DNA of 17,369 bases from contig JAXHVB010000044.1 of assembly GCA_034189125.1 (NCBI GenBank), positions 1 through 17,369 of the forward strand, given 5' to 3'. This DNA comes from UBA5862 sp002408105 (GTDB taxonomy: Bacteria; Pseudomonadota; Gammaproteobacteria; Pseudomonadales; UBA5862). The notes below the pieces were generated by a model that was given only the letters and a program-made list of their open reading frames with translations, was not told the DNA's origin and did no database searches. Numbering within the stretch: position 1 is the first letter of the stretch; every line of letters starts with the position of its first letter. The translations under genes were made by a program, and so were the position numbers. Shown piece by piece: positions 14,604 to 17,369 of the stretch.

Positions 14604-15389
14604 TTACTTCACTTTTTCAGCCGTATGCGGATAGCCCGCATTCGCTGGGATGGTCAAATAGCTTCCCCCGTCACGCTGTTCGATCCACGGCTCGACGGTG
14701 ACCACCTCGGCGGTCCGACTGCGCTCGATTGCCGAGCCGACATTCTGTGCTTCGGCAAGCTTGAGCAAGTTCATTTTGGTGGGAAAAATCACGGTGTACT
14801 GACCTGACTCAGCCCCCTCCAAAGCCCGTTGGGGGGATATCCACACCGAGTCAACCGATTCACTGCCATCGTGCACCGCAAGTTGGTCTGCTGGCGCCTT
14901 GGCCAGGTAAAAATGCGTATCGAAGCGCTTGGGCACCATCTTGGGCGTCACCCAATGGGCGAAAAAGTGCAGGCAATCGAGTGCAAGCTCAAGGTCTTCA
15001 CGCTCAAGGAACTGTGCAAGCGTCAGCCTGCCCTCAACGAGCGCGGACCGATCGTCTTCCAAGTGGGCCAACCGATCGGCGGAAATCAGCGCTCGCTCCC
15101 CGCGGGGACGGGCGAGCAGCAGACCGCACTCTTCGAAGGTTTCTCGAATGCAAGCCACCTGCATGGGGACGTCAGCCTCTGGGTGCCCACCCTGCTTCGC
15201 GCAGCGGGCCAGCACTTCAGGGTCGCTGTCTTGCGCTTCCAGCTTCCCGCCGGGAAACACCAATGCCCCTGAAGCAAAATCGATCTGGTGGTGGCGCACC
15301 ACCATAAAGACTTCCAGGCCTTGCTCGCCATCCCGGCACACCAATACGGTGGCCGCGGGGACGGGAGACACGGGTTGGTGCTGAGACAT
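14604..15389 (-). CDS. Nudix hydrolase with a split Nudix box (NUDT19-like)
   Basis: A 261-residue Nudix-fold hydrolase, expected to cleave a nucleoside diphosphate linked to another group. The Nudix box is divided: FPGGKLEAQDSD (45-56) supplies the first part, and the helix IRETFEECGLLL (81-92) supplies the metal-binding REUxEExGU half, after an insertion of about 20 residues. Further on, HWVTPKMVPKRFDTHFYLA (145-163) and PT-K-NLLKLAE are conserved in NUDT19-like proteins. Mammalian NUDT19 hydrolyses CoA and acyl-CoA esters, which would suit the synthetase next door; that function here is inference. The ATG at 15389 was chosen over a longer start because the protein then begins just before the first beta strand. 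The ribosome site is weak. It is the first gene of the Nudix-synthetase-hydrolase group. Confidence 0.9.
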   Translation of the reverse strand: MSQHQPVSPVPAATVLVCRDGEQGLEVFMVVRHHQIDFASGALVFPGGKLEAQDSDPEVLARCAKQGGHPEADVPMQVACIRETFEECGLLLARPRGERALISADRLAHLEDDRSALVEGRLTLAQFLEREDLELALDCLHFFAHWVTPKMVPKRFDTHFYLAKAPADQLAVHDGSESVDSVWISPQRALEGAESGQYTVIFPTKMNLLKLAEAQNVGSAIERSRTAEVVTVEPWIEQRDGGSYLTIPANAGYPHTAEKVK

Positions 15390-15720
15390 GGCAGTTACCC
15401 GACGTGTGCGACGCACGCCGCCTGGCAGGGTCAGGCCCCCGGCGCGTCGCAATCATGTAGTTATGGTTATGAGGGCACGAAGCGGACTTCGTGACATGCT
15501 TACGCTATCAACTCGCATGTAGCCGCGCAATGCCCGGGCGACAACGTGCTCGGCGAGGGAGGCCACGCCCGAGGGCCGAGGGCTGGAGGGTCTGGTGGCT
15601 AGAGAGCGAATCGACGCCTGGCGGCGTGCCCGCATCGCTGCACGGGATATGGGTAGGAGTATGGGTGGCTGACCTGAGATTGTTGATTTGCTTTTACAAT
15701 CAACAAGTCGCGCAATTATC
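15390..15720. other. 331-bp stretch with no recognisable gene
   Basis: No reading frame here has a ribosome site, codon use or motif that supports a gene. It must contain the leftward promoter of the Nudix gene, but I see no good -35/-10 pair. A perfect 7-bp inverted repeat, CACGAAG (15476-15482) and CTTCGTG (15487-15493), lies 87 bases upstream of the Nudix ATG and may be an operator. The part from about 15540 to 15660 is purine-rich on the plus strand, with no structure I can name. The right end carries an AT-rich hairpin annotated separately. Confidence 0.5.
15680..15706 (-). terminator. AT-rich hairpin downstream of tRNA-Ser, possible terminator
   Basis: TTGTTGATT (15680-15688) and AATCAACAA (15698-15706) are perfect 9-bp arms with a 9-base loop. 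It begins 14 bases beyond the 3' end of the leftward tRNA. The stem is AT-rich and only TCTC follows on the minus strand, so it is not a classical terminator. Its position just after a single tRNA gene is the main argument. Confidence 0.4.
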
Positions 15721-15810
15721 TGGCGGAGGGGGTGGGATTTGAACCCACGAAGGGCGTTAACCCTTGCCGGTTTTCAAGACCGGTGCATTCAGCCGCTCTG
15801 CCACCCCTCC
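15721..15810 (-). tRNA. serT: tRNA-Ser (anticodon TGA)
   Basis: The 90-base gene folds into a class II tRNA. The acceptor stem pairs GGAGGGG with CCCCTCC, followed by G and an encoded CCA. The anticodon stem CCGGT/ACCGG holds the loop CTTGAAA with anticodon TGA (complement of 15774-15776). The long variable arm AAGGG/CCCTT is typical of serine tRNAs, and the T arm GTGGG/CCCAC encloses TTCAAAT. It would read UCA and related serine codons. In E. coli the tRNA-Ser(UGA) gene serT also lies next to yccA, as here. The gene appears complete. Confidence 0.98.
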
Positions 15811-15821
15811 GCGGCCAGCGC

Positions 15822-15851
15822 AGTGTACCGCATGCAGCAAACCAGCGTCAG
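15822..15851 (-). promoter_or_regulatory. Probable promoter of tRNA-Ser
   Basis: On the minus strand CTGACG (15851-15846) and TACACT (15827-15822) are spaced by 18 bases. Each matches the sigma-70 hexamers at four of six positions. The -10 ends 11 bases before the mature 5' end of the tRNA, a distance expected for a short leader. Confidence 0.5.
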
Positions 15852-15874
15852 CCCAAACCGCTGTTCGGCATTGC

Positions 15875-15902
15875 TTGCATTCGCCGGCGCGGCCATTAGT
15901 AT
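15875..15902 (+). promoter_or_regulatory. Weak candidate promoter for yccA
   Basis: TTGCAT (15875-15880) and TAGTAT (15897-15902) are 16 bases apart and end 62 bases before the yccA ATG. The hexamer matches are poor to moderate (three and four of six). Some promoter must lie in this short divergent region. Confidence 0.3.
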
Positions 15903-15964
15903 TCATACCCATCGGCGGGCGTTGACCACCCCCGCCCTCGATCTTCAATCAAGGAGACCCAAAC

Positions 15965-16618
15965 ATGGCTCAATCCAGCATTGTGCTTGATCGCCGTCAA
16001 CAGGTGGCCGTCGAAACCAATAAGGTTCTGCGCAACACCTATGCGCTGCTTGCCCTCACCCTGCTGTTTAGTGCAGCAACGGCGACAGTGTCCATGGCAG
16101 TCAACTTTCCCTACCTCGGTCTGTGGATGTTGTTACCGTACTTTGGTCTGCTCTTCGCAGTCGAGAAGACCAAGAACAGCGGCTGGGGCCTTGCCTGGGT
16201 GTTCGCCCTGACCGGCTGGATGGGCTTGACCCTTGGGCCCATCCTGAACTTCTACGCCGGCCTAAACGGATACACACCCATCCTCCTGGCCTTGGCTGGA
16301 ACCGCTGGCATTTTCTTGGCGTTGTCCGCTTACGTTTTGATCACCCGCAAGGACCTGAGCTTCATGACCGGCTTTCTTATGACCGGTATGCTGGTGGCTT
16401 TCATCGCTGCGATCGCCAACGTGTTTTTGCAGATCTCGGCGCTGGGCCTTGTCATCAGCAGCATGTTTCTGGTGGTGTCCTCGGGCCTGATCATGTGGCA
16501 AACCAGTGCGATCATCCACGGAGGCGAACGCAACTACATCTCGGCCACCGTGACGCTTTACGTCATGCTGTATAACATCTTCACCATCTTGCTCAGCTTT
16601 TTGGGACAGGATGACTGA
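15965..16618 (+). CDS. yccA: YccA, Bax inhibitor-1 family membrane protein (FtsH modulator)
   Basis: A 217-residue inner-membrane protein of the BI-1 family, close in wording to E. coli YccA. Shared segments include KVLRNTY (20-26), LGPILNFY (90-97), SAYVLITRKDLSF (121-133), IIHGGERNYISATVTLYV (183-200) and LYNIFTILLSFLG. Seven hydrophobic helices are predicted at about 25-45, 50-66, 74-94, 104-125, 133-153, 157-177 and 193-213. E. coli YccA binds the membrane protease FtsH and slows degradation of jammed SecY; the same role here follows from the family. The ATG at 15965 has AAGGAGA 7 bases upstream. A strong terminator follows the stop at once. The order with tRNA-Ser and tus genes is conserved in gammaproteobacteria. 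Confidence 0.96.
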   Translation: MAQSSIVLDRRQQVAVETNKVLRNTYALLALTLLFSAATATVSMAVNFPYLGLWMLLPYFGLLFAVEKTKNSGWGLAWVFALTGWMGLTLGPILNFYAGLNGYTPILLALAGTAGIFLALSAYVLITRKDLSFMTGFLMTGMLVAFIAAIANVFLQISALGLVISSMFLVVSSGLIMWQTSAIIHGGERNYISATVTLYVMLYNIFTILLSFLGQDD

Positions 16619-16642
16619 ACCGCCGTTGTACTCCGCTGCTTC

Positions 16643-16668
16643 AAAGCCCCGCCACCGCGGGGCTTTTT
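16643..16668 (+). terminator. Intrinsic terminator after yccA
   Basis: AAAGCCCCGC (16643-16652) and GCGGGGCTTT (16657-16666) form a perfect 10-bp stem with a 4-base loop, ending in five Ts (16664-16668). It lies 25 bases after the yccA stop and only 34 bases before the tusD start. Confidence 0.95.
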
Positions 16669-16702
16669 GCATTTGGCCAGCCTTCCGGGAGTCACCGTCC
16701 CC

Positions 16703-17095
16703 ATGCGGTTCGCCTTAGTCATCACCTGCGCGCCATTCACGCATCCCGGCGCCCAGACCGCGCTGCGGTTTGCAACTGCGGCGCTCGAAGCAGGCCACGG
16801 GCTGTACCGGGTATTCTTCTACGAGGATGGCGTGCATACCGGGGACGCCCGCGTCAGATCAACGCCGACAGAGACACCTGTGCCGGCTGCATGGCAAGCG
16901 CTGGCCCGCGAACACGGCCTCGACCTGGTACTCTGCAGTGGCTCGGCTGCGCGCCGCGGCATGCTGGACCAGACAGAATCCGACCGCCGGCAAACCCTTG
17001 GGGGGAGCATCGCCGACGGGTTTGCACTCGCTGGCTTGGGCCAGTTGCTCGATGCAACGCTGGAAGCCGAGCGGGTGCTTTGGTTCGGCCCATGA
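16703..17095 (+). CDS. tusD: Sulfur-relay protein TusD (DsrE-like)
   Basis: A 130-residue cytoplasmic protein of the DsrE/TusD family. TusD is part of the TusBCD complex, which takes sulfur from TusA and passes it through TusE to MnmA for 2-thiolation of the wobble uridine of tRNAs for Lys, Glu and Gln. The opening MRFALVITCAPF, the VFFYEDGVHTG segment (37-47) and LCSGSAARRGMLDQTE (77-92) match E. coli TusD closely. The persulfide-carrying Cys falls at residue 78, as in E. coli. The ATG at 16703 is chosen because the protein begins like its relatives; GGGAG lies 11 bases upstream. Its stop overlaps the tusC start by ATGA. In sulfur oxidisers the related DsrE has another role, but without visible dsr genes Tus is more likely. 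Confidence 0.95.
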   Translation: MRFALVITCAPFTHPGAQTALRFATAALEAGHGLYRVFFYEDGVHTGDARVRSTPTETPVPAAWQALAREHGLDLVLCSGSAARRGMLDQTESDRRQTLGGSIADGFALAGLGQLLDATLEAERVLWFGP

Positions 17096-17369
17096 GCGCC
17101 TTGCAGATCGCTTTCGTTCACAGCAGAGGGCCCTATGATGGCCCCTTTGCTCAAGACGGCCTCGACGCGGCGATGGTGGCCGCCGCGTTCGACCAAGAGG
17201 TCACACTGGTGTTTGTGGACGACGGTGTGTACCAACTGCTACCAGGCCATGCACCTGCAGCAATCGGAAGAAGGCGAGCCGATGAGGCCCTGGGGCACAT
17301 CGAATCCCTCGGCGTCCAGCGCGTCCTCATCGATCGCGCATCGCTTGATCTGCGCGGTGTCGCAGCAGA
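17092..17369 (+). CDS. tusC: Sulfur-relay protein TusC (DsrF-like), N-terminal part (cut by window edge)
   Basis: The frame opens at the ATG at 17092, inside the tusD stop (ATGA overlap), and stays open for 92 codons to the window edge; E. coli TusC is about 119 residues, so most of it is present. It reads MSALQIAFVHSRGPYDG at the start, then GLDAAMVAAAF (24-34) and LVFVDDGVYQLLPGHAP, which matches the VFQLLPGQKP region of E. coli TusC. TusC is the subunit of the TusBCD complex without the catalytic Cys. Overlapping start and stop indicate translational coupling with tusD. tusB and tusE would be expected beyond the right edge. Confidence 0.94.
   Translation, partial: MSALQIAFVHSRGPYDGPFAQDGLDAAMVAAAFDQEVTLVFVDDGVYQLLPGHAPAAIGRRRADEALGHIESLGVQRVLIDRASLDLRGVAA

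Noticed and set aside
15491..15742. Possible small gene in the gap before tRNA-Ser
   Set aside because: The frame runs into the tRNA gene, has Arg/Gly-rich low-complexity translation and no ribosome site.
15721..15810. tRNA-Ser as an integration site for a mobile element
   Set aside because: The tRNA is complete, no integrase is nearby, I see no repeat of its 3' end in the window, and the neighbours are conserved core genes.
16703..17369. DsrE/DsrF of dissimilatory sulfur oxidation
   Set aside because: The sequence wording and Cys78 match TusD/TusC, and yccA and tRNA-Ser are the usual Tus neighbours; no dsrAB or other dsr gene is visible. Genes beyond the right edge could still change this.

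Overview
The window is GC-rich, densely coded chromosomal DNA from a Gram-negative bacterium, most probably a gammaproteobacterium. The evidence is a lipid A acyltransferase (LpxL/HtrB type), a roughly 340-residue MurB, a periplasmic tail-specific protease Prc, and a right end ordered tRNA-Ser(UGA) - yccA - tusD - tusC. In E. coli serT, yccA and tusE are also neighbours, and Pseudomonas has a similar order, so that block looks like inherited gammaproteobacterial core. I see no phage genes, transposase, CRISPR array or integrase. Most genes lie on the minus strand.

Left part (1-5940, all minus): the N-terminal 219 residues of an acyl-CoA dehydrogenase run off the left edge, with a perfect 9-bp inverted repeat in its upstream region. 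To the right is a four-gene envelope/stress block read leftward: lpxL-like acyltransferase, M48 lipoprotein metalloprotease, murB, ppx. The spacings are 5, 28 and 74 bases. A possible extended -10 promoter lies before ppx. A bidirectional-looking intrinsic terminator (5944-5977) separates this block from the next.

Middle (6012-9256, minus): an acyl-CoA catabolic cluster encoding a crotonase-fold protein and two tandem acyl-CoA dehydrogenases, alpha-like then beta-like. The larger dehydrogenase has a possible catalytic Glu at the isovaleryl/long-chain position and lacks it at the medium-chain position. The smaller lacks both and also lacks the usual FAD-loop motif. This fits a heteromeric enzyme of the type known from steroid side-chain oxidation, although the substrate here cannot be read from sequence.

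Centre-right: a divergent intergenic region leads rightward into a Yip1-family membrane protein and prc. Prc converges on a leftward trio: Nudix hydrolase, AMP-forming acyl-CoA synthetase and alpha/beta hydrolase. Synthetase, dehydrogenases and crotonase could form an activation and beta-oxidation route, and the Nudix protein may turn over CoA compounds. This link is inference. A 331-bp stretch without a gene (15390-15720) then leads to tRNA-Ser(UGA) on the minus strand. Diverging rightward are yccA, a strong terminator, and the start of the tus sulfur-relay genes, which make 2-thiouridine in tRNA. tusC is cut by the right edge.

Most of the window is recognisable housekeeping or lipid metabolism. 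I did not find a clearly new system. The points most worth a second look are the paired dehydrogenases with displaced or missing catalytic Glu, the crotonase lacking canonical acids, and several uncharacterised inverted repeats in regulatory positions.
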